Source: an uncultured Schlesneria sp. (GTDB lineage Bacteria; Planctomycetota; Planctomycetia; Planctomycetales; Planctomycetaceae). From it: 64,000 bases of DNA. Positions 55,387 through 64,000 of this stretch are shown here, in pieces. The stretch is taken from the NCBI GenBank assembly GCA_903904835.1, contig CAIVEI010000206.1:36993-100992 (forward strand), written 5' to 3'. The notes beneath the pieces were generated by a model, which made no database searches, had not been told where the DNA came from, and saw nothing but the letters and a program-made list of their open reading frames with translations. Position numbers and translations under genes: made by a program. Positions within the stretch are counted from its first letter, which is position 1, and every line of letters starts with the position of its first letter.

Positions 55387-58300
55387 TCAACTCAACGTCA
55401 CACCACGTGAGACCGTTGAACTGTTCGCCAAACCGTCGTTCAGCGTCAGGCTGATCGAACGCGACAGCGTGTTTGCCCCAGTCGTCGTGTAGAACGTCAC
55501 CGATTGTAGTACGGTCTGGTAATTGGCCAGCGATGAAATGCCCGACAACGTTAATGTTCCCGTGGCGGCATCGAAGCTTTGAGTGATCCCCGATACGACC
55601 GTCGCGGCGAGAACGTCCAAGCCCGTTTGATAGTTGCCGGTGATCTGGATTGTGGCACTCGCCAGGTTGATGCTGTCGGGATCGTAGATCACAGCGCCCG
55701 GTGCGATCGCTGTTGCAGCAGCATTTCGGACATAGGCGAGTGGCGCGTTCGGGATACTAGACAAGGCCGGCGGCAGATTAGTTGTCTGGACCGTAACCGT
55801 TCGAGTCGCCGAAAGGCTGGTGGCCGGCGTCGGTGAGTAATCGTCGGTGGCGTAGATCGTTAGAGTTCGCGTGGCCGTGCTGGGGGCTGCTCCAGACGTA
55901 CCGAATGTGACTGAACGGAGTGCCGTCCGGTAATTGCTGACGGAACTTGTCCCTGTCAATGTCAGCGTTCCTGTCGCGGCATTAAATGAACCTGTAATTC
56001 CAAGTTGATTCGCAAAGGCTAATACATCAGTGCCGTTCGCGTCGTTCTCGTAACCTGATGTGATCTGGACCGTCGCCTTGGTCAGGTTGTTGCTGTCAGG
56101 GTCACCGACCAATAGCGTGTTCGAGATCGGCTGAGCGGGATAGGCTGGATCATTTGCCTTGCAGGCGAGCGGCGTTGACTCAATCGATGTCAGCGTCGGT
56201 GGCTGATTGACCGCCGACACAATCGTATTGCGGGTGACGATGTTGCTGGTGGAAAATCCGTCGGTGACCGAGAAGCTGGCGACACGAGCCGACGTATTGG
56301 GCGCACCGCTCACATCCCAATAGAGCACCGAACGCAAAAGGGTCTGATAGTGATCGACCATGTCCGCACTCGTAATCGTAAACGTCGCGGTGTGGGCAAC
56401 AAGGTCCTGCGTAAACGTCCACTGATCTGCGAAAATGTTGTTGAAGATCAGCCTGTCTTCTCCCTGCCAGTTGGTAAAGGAGACGGTTGCACTGGAAAGA
56501 TTGACCACGTTCGGATCGGTGATCACCAGGTACGGAGCCAGGAAGATCGCCGGATAGCCCTGGTAGTAAGTTCCCGTGCCGCTGACCCCCGACAAGACAG
56601 CAGGGACACTGGATGTCGTCACCGTCACGTCACGAGTCTGGACGTTACTGAGTAACATTCCGTCGTTCGTCTGAAAATAGATCGCCCGCGTTAACGCTGT
56701 GTTGGGTGTAGCGCTCGTGTCGGTGTAGGTCACGTTATGAAGCGCCGTCCGGTAATTGGAAACCGTATCAGTCCCGGTCAGCGTCAAGGTTCCCGTCGCG
56801 GCATTCCAGGATGCGGTGATATTCGGCGTGGCGGTGTTCGTGAAGCCAAGAACGTCTTCGCCGCTCTGGTAGTTAATACCAATCTGCACGGTGGCCGAAG
56901 TCCAGTTGTTGCTGTCGGCGTCGTAGACATAAAGCGACGACGAAATCGGTACTGACTGCGTTGCTGTGGCATTCAGTACTGACGGTTCGATGTTATAGAG
57001 ATACGGGGCGACGTCAGTTGTCGCTCCGACCTTTTGAGCGACATAGAAATTCAGGCGGAAATCGTTGGCCGAAGTTCCGCCAGAACCGCTCAACGATCGA
57101 CCGCTGATGTCCTGAATCGTCTGGCGGGCGATCAGTTGATATCCCCCTTGATTCAACGGGACAGCAAACGAAAGTGTCGCAAGGTATTGCAGGCTGCTCG
57201 GGTTTTGAGCGAATGTGATCCCCGTAATTAAATACGAGACATCGGCGCCGTAGCGGAACAGCAGCCAGTTCGATGGATTGGTGACACTATTGGCACCGCC
57301 AGAAGTGGAGTTCATGTTTTCTGAGAATGACGCTGACAAACTGTTTGGCGAAGCTGTCAAAGTCGCTCCGGCTGCAATAGCGTTCGACGACGGGTCGTAC
57401 ACACCCGTGACATTAACCGACCCCGGAACAAACGTGGCTCCCAGCGGCGAGTAGGTTGTTCCGTTGCTGTTGGTGGCATAGGCGATGAAGGAATACACTG
57501 AGCCTTGGGTCAGCCCCGAAGCGGTCACGGTAAAGACTCCGGTCGTCCCGGTCGCGGTCACTTTGGTGACGCCTGTACCGCCAAGTTGCGGATTCGCGTT
57601 GACACTGGTCAATGCGTAAAGCACGCCTCGTTCGGTAATCGTCCGCCCTCCATCGCTGGTGACATTACCGCCGAGCACCGCCGACGAATTGGCAATACTG
57701 GAGATCGTAGGTGTCGTCACGCCTGGAGTTGAGGACTGTGTCACCGCGATTGTCTGGCCCAGCAGAGTAATATGCGCCGTTCGTGAAACGCCAGCCGTCG
57801 GATTCGTACTAAAGTTGAAGTTCACAACGCCGTTGGCCACCGATCCGATTGTCAACCAGCTTTGATCGCTGGTCGGAGCAAACGGCCCCGTCAAGTTGGC
57901 GGTTGATGGAACGACAACGCTCAGTTGATCTGAACCAGCCCCGCTTGTTTCCGTTACAGGAGTCGTGTTCACATAGGCCCGAGGCAATTCCTCGATCGCG
58001 TTATTACCCCAATCGGATGTGTAGACATTGCCGGAACTGTCTATTGCCACGTTTGACGGACCGGCCAATCCTGTAAAGGGGAGTGTTATGACCGTTCCCG
58101 TTGCGGCTTGCCATTCCTTAACCAACACGTTTCCACCATCAGCGATGTAGACGTTCCCCGAACCGTCCACCGCCACGCCCCATGGATTGCTTAATCCGGT
58201 GACAAGCGTTGTGACGGTCCCCGTCGCGGCGTGCCATTCCTTAATCGCGTTGTTACCACCATCGGCGATGTAGACGTTGCCCGAACTGTCCACGGCCACT

Positions 58301-61300
58301 CCAACAGGACTCAATCCGTTGGCGAGCGTTGTGACCGTCCCCGTCGCGACTTGCCATTCCTTCAGTGCGCCGTTAAGCGAATCGGCGATGTACACGTTCC
58401 CCGAAGCGTCGACCGCGACGCCATCGGGATAGCTCAATCCAGTGGAGACGAGCGATGTGACCGTCCCCGTCGCGGCGTTCCACTTTTTAATCGCATTGTT
58501 GGACTGATCGGCAATGTAGACGTTCCCCGAACCATCCACCGCCAGTTCGAAAGGATTATTCAATCCCGTCGAGACGAGCGTCGTGACTAACCCGGTCGCG
58601 GCATTCCATTTCTTAATCGCGTTGTGACCCGAATCAGATGCGTAGACGTTCCCGGAAGTGTCTACCGCCACGCCATACGGACCGCTCAACCCCGTAAGAA
58701 CAGCCATCGAACCCGCGGCGACGTAGCCCGCTCCCGCCTGCGTGACTGTCAGCGTCTGCCCGGCGATCGTCACCGTCCCCGTGCGGGTCGCTCCTGTATC
58801 CGCCGCGAAGCTGAAATTAACCGGACCATTTCCCGTCCCGCTGGTAGTGTTCAGTGTGATCCACGGGGCCGTGGTCGAGGCCGTCCACGCTCCGGTCGTC
58901 ACAACAATATCCGAATCGCTACCAGCGGAGGGGCCTTCCACTAATGATGTCGTTCCCAGCGTCACAGGGACCGCCGGCTGTGTCACTGCGATTGTCTGGC
59001 CCAGCAGACTAATATGTGCTGTTCGTGCGGCACCGCCCGCCACATTCGCACTAAAATTGAAGTTCACAATGCCGTTGGCCACCGAGCCGATGGCCAGCCA
59101 GCTTTGATCACTGGTCGGAGCAAACGCCCCCGTCGGACTGACGGTCGACGGTACTAGAACACTCAGTTGATCCGAACCCCCTCCGCTCGGCTCAATAAGT
59201 GGTGTCGTGTTCACATAGGCCGTAGGAGGCAATTCTTTGATCGCGTTGTTAAACGTATCGGATAAGTAAACGTTTCCCGTACTGTCTACCGTCACTCCAT
59301 TGGGATAATTCAATCCGGTTGAAATGAGAGTCGTGACCGTTGCCGACGCCGCGTGCCATTCCTTGATCGCATTGAAATAATTATCAGCGAAATAGACATT
59401 TCCTGAACCGTCTACCGCTATGCCAACTGGAATACCCAATCCAGGGATGAGAGTTGTGACGGTCCCAGTTCCGGCGTGCCATTCCTTAATCACACTGTTA
59501 TTCGAATCGGCGATGTAGACATTCCCGGAACCGTCCACCGCCACGCCTTCCGGCTGACGCAATCCGGTAGAGACGAGCGTTTTGACCGTTCCCGTCGATA
59601 CCTGCCATTCCCTGATCGCGTTATTATATGAATCGGCGATGTAGACGTTCCCCGAACCGTCCACCGCCACGCCGATAGGATTGCTCAATCCCGCAGAGAC
59701 GAGCGTTGAGACTGTCCCCGTCGATGGCTGCCATTCCTTAATCGCATTGTCGCCCGAATCGGCGATATAGACATTCCCAGAACCGTCGACCGCGACGCCA
59801 TCAGGATGGTACAAACCCGTCGATACGACCGTTGTGACCACCCCCGTCCCGGCGTGCCATTCCTTTATCGCGTTGTTGTTCGTATCGGCGATGTAAACGT
59901 TCCCGGAACTGTCCACTGCCACGCCAATGGGATCTTGTAATTCCGCCGTAGCGAGTGTCATCGGACTCGCCGCGACGTAGCCGGCTCCGGCCTGGGTGAC
60001 TGTCAGCGTCTGCCCGGCGATCGTCAACGTGCCACTCCGCGTCGCGCCTGTATCCGCCGCGAAGCTGAAATTGACTGAACCATTTCCCGCCCCGATTGGA
60101 GTGTTCACCGTGATCCACGGGGTCGTCGTCGAGGCCGTCCACGTTCCCGCCGTAACGATGGCATCTGAATCGCTCCCTGTGGAGGGACCTTCCACCAACA
60201 ACGTCGTCCCCAGCGCCACTGGCGCTCCCGCCTGTGTCACTGCGATTGTCTGGCCCAGCAATGTAATGTGGGCTGTCCGTGCAACCCCTCCTGCCGGATT
60301 TGCACTGAAGCTGAAGTTCACGACACCGTTAGCGACAGAGCCGATCGTCAACCAGCTTTGGTCGCTGGTCGGTGCAAACGCCCCGGTCAGGTTACCGGTC
60401 GATGGAATCACGACACTCAGTTGATCGGAACCAGCTCCGCTCGTTTCTGTCAGGGGAGTCGTGTTGACATACGCCCGAGGCAATTCCTTGATCGCGTTGT
60501 TATTCAAATCAGAAATGTAGACGTTCCCGGAAATATCGACCGCCACGTTTGTTGGGCCGATGAATCCCGTAAAGCCCAGCGTTGTGACCGTTCCGGTCGC
60601 TGCATGCCATTCCTTAACCGCATTGTCACCACCATCAGCGATGTAGACGTTCCCTGAACCGTCCACCGCCGCTCCCCAGGGGTTGGTTAATCCTGTCGCG
60701 ACGAGCGTTGTGACCGTCCCCGTCGCGGCGTTCCATTCCTTAACCGCGTTGTTACCACCATCAGCGATGTAGACGTTACCCGTACCGTCCACCGCAACAC
60801 CAACGGGCTGTAATCCTCCCGCGAGCGTTGTGACGGTCCCCGTCGCGACGTGCCATTCCTTCAGCGCGCCGTTGCCCGAATCGGCGATGAAGACGTTGCC
60901 CGAAGTGTCCACCGCGACGCCATCGGGATAGTTCAATCCTGAGGAAACCAGCGTCGTGACCGTCCCTGTCGCGGCGTTCCATTCCTTAATCGCATTGTTG
61001 GACTGATCGGCAATGTAGACGTTCCCAGAACCATCCGTCGCCAGTTCAAAGGGATTATGCAATCCCGTCGAGACAATCGTCGTGACTGACCCGGTTGCGC
61101 CATGCCATTCCTTAATCGCGTTGCGACCCGAATCAGAGGCGAAGACGTTCCCTGAGGCATCCACCGCCACCCCATACGGACCGCTCAATCCCGGAACGAG
61201 AACCGACGCACCCGCTGCGACGTAGCCCGCACCCGCCTGCGTGACTGTCAGTGTCTGTCCGGCGAACGTCACCGTGCCACTCCGCGTTGCTCCCATATCT

Positions 61301-62103
61301 GCCGCGAAGCTGAAATTGACTGAGCCATTTCCTGTCCCGCCTGTGGTATTCACCGTGATCCACGGCGCCGTTGTCGAGGCTGTCCAAGAGCCTGTCGTCA
61401 CGACGCTATACGAATCACTGCCTGCGGAGGGGCCTTCCACCAACGACATTCCCACCAGAATGAAAGGGACTGCCGCTTGTGTCACTGCGATTGTCTGGCC
61501 CAACAGGGTAATATGTGCTGTACGTGCGGGGCCGCCCGTCGGATTCGCACTAAAGCTGAAGTTCACCACTCCGCTCGCCACCGAGCCGATGGTTAACCAG
61601 CTTTGATCACTGGTCGGGGCAAATACGCCTGTCAGGTTCGCTGTCGACGGAACCACGACGCTCAGTTGATCGGTACCAGCCCCTCCGGTTTCCGACTTCG
61701 TGGTCGTGTTGACATACGCCCGAGGTAACTCGGTCAAATCACTATTCACCGTATCGGCAATGTAAACGTTTCCCGATCCGTCGACCGCGACGCCATAGGG
61801 AGCTTGCAATCCCGCCGAGACGAGCGTTGTGACGGTCCCCGTCGCGGCAACCCATTCCTTGACCGCGTTGTTATCCGTATCGGCGATGTAGACGTTTCCC
61901 GAACCGTCCACTGCCACGCCATAGGGAATGAGCAACCCTGTCGAGACGAGCGTCGTGACCGTCGCAGTCGCTACGTTCCATACTTTGATCGCGTTGTTAT
62001 TGGTATCGGCGATGTAGACGTTCCCTGCACCGTCCAACGCCACGCCACCGGGGCGCGACAATCCGCTCGCGACAAGCGTTGTGACCCTGTCGCCAAAGTC
62101 CAT
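55387..62103 (-). CDS. Giant NHL/BACON/cadherin-like repeat protein, 3' part after frameshift
   Basis: 2238 residues open in this frame; the ATG at 62103 arises from the shifted frame and is probably not a start. In order, it has the last NHL blades of the first block, then three rounds of a BACON pair followed by six NHL blades (consensus GVAVDGSGNVYIADxxNNAIKEW), and a final single BACON domain. Next is an Fn3-like domain (about 57.4-57.7 kb) and a Big_5-like domain with 'SNAIAAGATLTASPNSLSASFSENMN'. Four cadherin-like repeats then reach the end (for example YDADSNNWTSATVQI...DVLGFTN). No anchor or dockerin is seen at the C-terminus. It belongs with the 61971-63653 part; together about 2750 codons of a secreted, likely cell-surface protein. 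Confidence 0.85.
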   Translation of the reverse strand: MDFGDRVTTLVASGLSRPGGVALDGAGNVYIADTNNNAIKVWNVATATVTTLVSTGLLIPYGVAVDGSGNVYIADTDNNAVKEWVAATGTVTTLVSAGLQAPYGVAVDGSGNVYIADTVNSDLTELPRAYVNTTTKSETGGAGTDQLSVVVPSTANLTGVFAPTSDQSWLTIGSVASGVVNFSFSANPTGGPARTAHITLLGQTIAVTQAAVPFILVGMSLVEGPSAGSDSYSVVTTGSWTASTTAPWITVNTTGGTGNGSVNFSFAADMGATRSGTVTFAGQTLTVTQAGAGYVAAGASVLVPGLSGPYGVAVDASGNVFASDSGRNAIKEWHGATGSVTTIVSTGLHNPFELATDGSGNVYIADQSNNAIKEWNAATGTVTTLVSSGLNYPDGVAVDTSGNVFIADSGNGALKEWHVATGTVTTLAGGLQPVGVAVDGTGNVYIADGGNNAVKEWNAATGTVTTLVATGLTNPWGAAVDGSGNVYIADGGDNAVKEWHAATGTVTTLGFTGFIGPTNVAVDISGNVYISDLNNNAIKELPRAYVNTTPLTETSGAGSDQLSVVIPSTGNLTGAFAPTSDQSWLTIGSVANGVVNFSFSANPAGGVARTAHITLLGQTIAVTQAGAPVALGTTLLVEGPSTGSDSDAIVTAGTWTASTTTPWITVNTPIGAGNGSVNFSFAADTGATRSGTLTIAGQTLTVTQAGAGYVAASPMTLATAELQDPIGVAVDSSGNVYIADTNNNAIKEWHAGTGVVTTVVSTGLYHPDGVAVDGSGNVYIADSGDNAIKEWQPSTGTVSTLVSAGLSNPIGVAVDGSGNVYIADSYNNAIREWQVSTGTVKTLVSTGLRQPEGVAVDGSGNVYIADSNNSVIKEWHAGTGTVTTLIPGLGIPVGIAVDGSGNVYFADNYFNAIKEWHAASATVTTLISTGLNYPNGVTVDSTGNVYLSDTFNNAIKELPPTAYVNTTPLIEPSGGGSDQLSVLVPSTVSPTGAFAPTSDQSWLAIGSVANGIVNFNFSANVAGGAARTAHISLLGQTIAVTQPAVPVTLGTTSLVEGPSAGSDSDIVVTTGAWTASTTAPWITLNTTSGTGNGPVNFSFAADTGATRTGTVTIAGQTLTVTQAGAGYVAAGSMAVLTGLSGPYGVAVDTSGNVYASDSGHNAIKKWNAATGLVTTLVSTGLNNPFELAVDGSGNVYIADQSNNAIKKWNAATGTVTSLVSTGLSYPDGVAVDASGNVYIADSLNGALKEWQVATGTVTTLANGLSPVGVAVDSSGNVYIADGGNNAIKEWHAATGTVTTLVTGLSNPWGVAVDGSGNVYIADGGNVLVKEWQAATGTVITLPFTGLAGPSNVAIDSSGNVYTSDWGNNAIEELPRAYVNTTPVTETSGAGSDQLSVVVPSTANLTGPFAPTSDQSWLTIGSVANGVVNFNFSTNPTAGVSRTAHITLLGQTIAVTQSSTPGVTTPTISSIANSSAVLGGNVTSDGGRTITERGVLYALTSVNANPQLGGTGVTKVTATGTTGVFTVTASGLTQGSVYSFIAYATNSNGTTYSPLGATFVPGSVNVTGVYDPSSNAIAAGATLTASPNSLSASFSENMNSTSGGANSVTNPSNWLLFRYGADVSYLITGITFAQNPSSLQYLATLSFAVPLNQGGYQLIARQTIQDISGRSLSGSGGTSANDFRLNFYVAQKVGATTDVAPYLYNIEPSVLNATATQSVPISSSLYVYDADSNNWTSATVQIGINYQSGEDVLGFTNTATPNITASWNAATGTLTLTGTDTVSNYRTALHNVTYTDTSATPNTALTRAIYFQTNDGMLLSNVQTRDVTVTTSSVPAVLSGVSGTGTYYQGYPAIFLAPYLVITDPNVVNLSSATVSFTNWQGEDRLIFNNIFADQWTFTQDLVAHTATFTITSADMVDHYQTLLRSVLYWDVSGAPNTSARVASFSVTDGFSTSNIVTRNTIVSAVNQPPTLTSIESTPLACKANDPAYPAQPISNTLLVGDPDSNNLTKATVQITSGYENDANGTDVLAFANQLGITGSFNAATGTLTLTGTSSVSNYRTALRSVTFGTSGAAPSTATRTLTIYATDDYSPTPATSLSATRTVTVQTTNLPPALSSIPNAPLAYVRNAAATAIAPGAVIYDPDSINLASATIQITGNYQTGLDVLAATVVSGITQSFDAATGTLTLSGISSLANYQTVLQSVTFYTTTGANTLSRSISLTLNDGLANSSTVSRGVTLS

Positions 62104-63450
62104 TCTTTGATCGCGTTATTGCCATAATCGGCAATGTAAACATTTCCAGAACCGTCCACCGCCACGCCATGGGGCTGACTGAGTCCCGTCGAGACGAGTG
62201 TTGTGATGGTCCCCGACCCGACGTGCCATTCCTTAATCGCGTTGTCATTCGTATCGGCAATGTAGACGTTCCCCGATCCGTCCACTGCAAGGCCGTCAGG
62301 AAGATTCAATCCTGCAGAAACGAGTGTTGTGACTGCGCCTGTCGCAGCGTTCCATGTCTTGATCGCGTTGTTATCCGTGTCGGCCAGATACACGTTCCCC
62401 GAACTGTCCGTTGCCACGCCACCTGGGAAGCTCAAAGCCGAGGAAACGATCGTTGTGACCGTTCCATTCGACGAATGCCATTCTGTGATCATATTAGCGG
62501 CAGGATTCGAAATGTAGACGTTTCCCGAAGCGTCCACCGCCAAGCCATTGGGACCGCCCAATCCTGCAGAGACGACCGTCGTGACGAGCGTTGTTACCGT
62601 CCCCGTCGCCACGTGCCATTCCTTAATCGCGTCGTTACCCGTATCGGCGATGTAGACATTCCCCGAACTGTCCACCGCGACGCCGTCGGGACTGTTCAAT
62701 CCCGTAGAGACAAGCGTTGTGACATGCCCCGTTGCGGCGTGCAATTCTTTAATCGCACTGTTATTCGTGTCGGCGATATAGATGTTATCCGAACCGTCCA
62801 CTGCCAAACTATGCGGATTACTCAATCCCGTCGAGACGAGTGTTGTGACGATCCCCGTCGCCGGGTTCCATACCTTAATCGCGTTGTTGAACGTATCGGC
62901 AATAAAGATGTTCCCTGAAGCGTCCACCGCCACGCCATCAGGAAGATTCAATCCGGTAGCCACGATCGTCGTGACCGTCCCCGACGCGGCGCTCCATTTC
63001 TTGATCGCGTTGTGACCCGTATCAGCGATGTAGACATTCCCCGAACTGTCCACCGCTACCCCTTGCGGATTTTTCAATCCGGTTGCGACGAGTGTCGTGA
63101 CAGTCCCCGTCGCAGCGTTCCATTCCTTAATCGCCTGATGATAAAAATCGGCGATGTAGACGTTCCCGGAACCGTCTACTGCCACGGCAGAGGGATTAGC
63201 CAGAACCGCTGGCACGGGAGTCGCCGGACCAGCCGCGACGTAGCCCGCTCCCGCCTGAGTGACGGTCAGCGTCTGTCCGGCGATCGTCACCGTGTCGCTG
63301 CGGGTCGCTCCTGCATCCGCCGCGAAGCTGAAATTGACTGAACCATTTCCCGTACCGCTTGTGGTGTTCACTGTGATCCACGAGGCGGTGGTCGAGGCCG
63401 TCCAGGCCCCGGAGGCGACGACGATATCGGAATCACTCCCCGCTGTGGGG
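57700..63450 (-). repeat. Nested coding repeats: ~130-bp NHL units within ~1.25-kb superunits
   Basis: The shared string around CAGCTTTG-TC-CTGGTCGG recurs at about 57858, 59101, 60355 and 61601, giving superunit lengths near 1243, 1254 and 1246 bases. Each superunit contains a BACON pair and six NHL blades of about 126-135 bases each. The unit at the gene's 5' end is longer (twelve blades). Confidence 0.85.
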
Positions 63451-63653
63451 GCTTCTACTAGCGAGGTCGTTCCCAAGGTGGACAGGAGCACCCGTTCTTC
63501 CAGCATTTGGATGAGACCGGCCCCTGAGGGTCGACGATTCTGACTGCGTCGACGGCGCGAACTTGGGGTTCGGTCGGAACCTAGTGCCCCGGCAGATTTG
63601 CTTCGACTGAAAACAATGGATTTCAAACGGGCAAGCCAATGATTCAGTATCAT
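61971..63653 (-). CDS. Giant NHL/BACON repeat protein, 5' part (start and first propellers)
   Basis: 560 residues in this frame; only about the first 523 are family-like, after which the sequence continues in the frame of the 55387-62103 part. The N-terminus 'MILNHWLARLKSIVFSRSKSAGALGSDRTPSSRRRRSQ' is basic and precedes LEERVLLS (about 51-58), a planctomycete LEPR-LLS-type export motif. One BACON domain (about 60-145: GAWTASTTASWITVN...VTQAG) and nine NHL blades follow (for example NPQGVAVDSSGNVYIADTGHNAIKKW). The blade nine/ten junction is broken near 62085 by a 4-base deletion relative to all other blades. The ATG at 63653 has no strong ribosome site. Confidence 0.85.
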   Translation of the reverse strand: MILNHWLARLKSIVFSRSKSAGALGSDRTPSSRRRRSQNRRPSGAGLIQMLEERVLLSTLGTTSLVEAPTAGSDSDIVVASGAWTASTTASWITVNTTSGTGNGSVNFSFAADAGATRSDTVTIAGQTLTVTQAGAGYVAAGPATPVPAVLANPSAVAVDGSGNVYIADFYHQAIKEWNAATGTVTTLVATGLKNPQGVAVDSSGNVYIADTGHNAIKKWSAASGTVTTIVATGLNLPDGVAVDASGNIFIADTFNNAIKVWNPATGIVTTLVSTGLSNPHSLAVDGSDNIYIADTNNSAIKELHAATGHVTTLVSTGLNSPDGVAVDSSGNVYIADTGNDAIKEWHVATGTVTTLVTTVVSAGLGGPNGLAVDASGNVYISNPAANMITEWHSSNGTVTTIVSSALSFPGGVATDSSGNVYLADTDNNAIKTWNAATGAVTTLVSAGLNLPDGLAVDGSGNVYIADTNDNAIKEWHVGSGTITTLVSTGLSQPHGVAVDGSGNVYIADYGNNAIKEWTLATGSQRLSRADCRAPVAWRWTVQGTSTSPIPITTRSKYGT

Positions 63654-64000
63654 TTTTCGTGTTTCCGAAGTTGTGGAGAATCGTCAACGAAGGCCTACGC
63701 CGGAATTGAGATTTAACGGATCGAGAGCGAATGAAACGTTGCCGAAAAAACGGAAACGACAGCAGACTGTCAGGACGTGTTTAACTCAGGTGTTTTGTGC
63801 AGTTGAAACGAGAAGTGTCGAATTAAACTACGTTCCTCTATGAACGTCAATTGAGTGTTCGAAAATTCACAATTCGATCGCAGAATCGTCTGGGCATCTG
63901 AGTTCTACGGTCGATTTGGCGCAATGCGTTAATCTTGCGGATGATGGCGGCAGCCGCAACGTGGCCGACGCTGGCAGCGTCGGATTATTCGTTAGCCCGA
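63654..64000. other. Intergenic stretch with a terminal palindrome
   Basis: No gene is seen. It presumably contains the promoter of the giant gene. Near the end CCGACGCT-GGC-AGCGTCGG (63965-63983) is a perfect 8-bp hairpin embedded in GGCCGACGCTGGCAGCGTCGG-type intergenic repeat DNA. Confidence 0.5.

Noticed and set aside
57000..63300. Plus-strand open frames of about 100-250 codons opposite the giant gene
   Set aside because: They are antisense images of NHL and BACON repeats (repeated 'RIGNVDVPRTVH' and 'CVTAIVWPSR') and lack starts with ribosome sites.
57700..63450. Regular repeats at first glance like a CRISPR array
   Set aside because: Units are 126-135 bases, nested in 1.25-kb superunits, and keep a reading frame; there are no unique spacers and no cas genes.

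Overview
The window comes from a bacterium of the order Planctomycetales, most likely Planctomycetaceae. Direct signs are two PSD1 (DUF1549/DUF1553) plus DUF1501 gene pairs, a PVC-type cytochrome c protein with an N-terminal propeller and HEAT-like repeats, a duplicated DUF1559 lipoprotein, a Gly/Met-repeat secreted protein, and a giant repeat protein whose export leader carries a planctomycete LEER-LLS motif. Base composition is moderately GC-rich. Genes are mostly solitary or in pairs on both strands, with many tail-to-tail junctions of 1 to 5 bases. I see no rRNA, complete tRNA or CRISPR array.

Layout. 1-7.6 kb: end of a type II secretion/pilus GspF-like gene, HAD hydrolase, two-ACT-domain protein, S41 peptidase, propeller protein, thioredoxin-like protein, membrane protein and an HU-like protein. 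7.9-14.4 kb: Ser/Thr kinase, large PVC cytochrome protein, unknown gene. 14.5-17.9 kb: a TIR / unknown domain / FeeM-like acyltransferase fusion followed by a PAS-like/SAM-methyltransferase gene; this is the best candidate for an undescribed system. 18.2-24.7 kb: PQQ-like propeller, CCA-adding enzyme, trpF, Gly/Met-repeat protein, DUF1501. 24.7-35.7 kb: LamG-PSCyt1-PSD1 protein, DUF952, lipoprotein, alpha/beta hydrolase, arylamine N-acetyltransferase, double DUF1559 protein, prepilin peptidase.

35.7-41.3 kb is a coherent nitrogen-control locus: a perfect sigma-54 type -24/-12 element, an ammonium transporter (amt), two tandem P-II genes that both keep Tyr51, glnD, and a small beta-rich protein. 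P-II would regulate Amt, and GlnD would uridylylate P-II. 41.4-53.2 kb: beta-helix protein, RraA-like protein, metallophosphatase, DoxX, HpcH/HpaI aldolase, tex, amidohydrolase and a second PSD1-DUF1501 pair.

53.2-64 kb is accessory in character. It holds a possible PD-(D/E)XK protein with a strong ribosome site before a non-standard start, a Y1 (IS200-like) transposase flanked by inverted copies of a palindromic repeat found a third time nearby, and an 8.3 kb gene of thirty NHL blades (12+6+6+6, enough for five six-bladed propellers) alternating with BACON domains. That gene is split by an apparent 4-base deletion.
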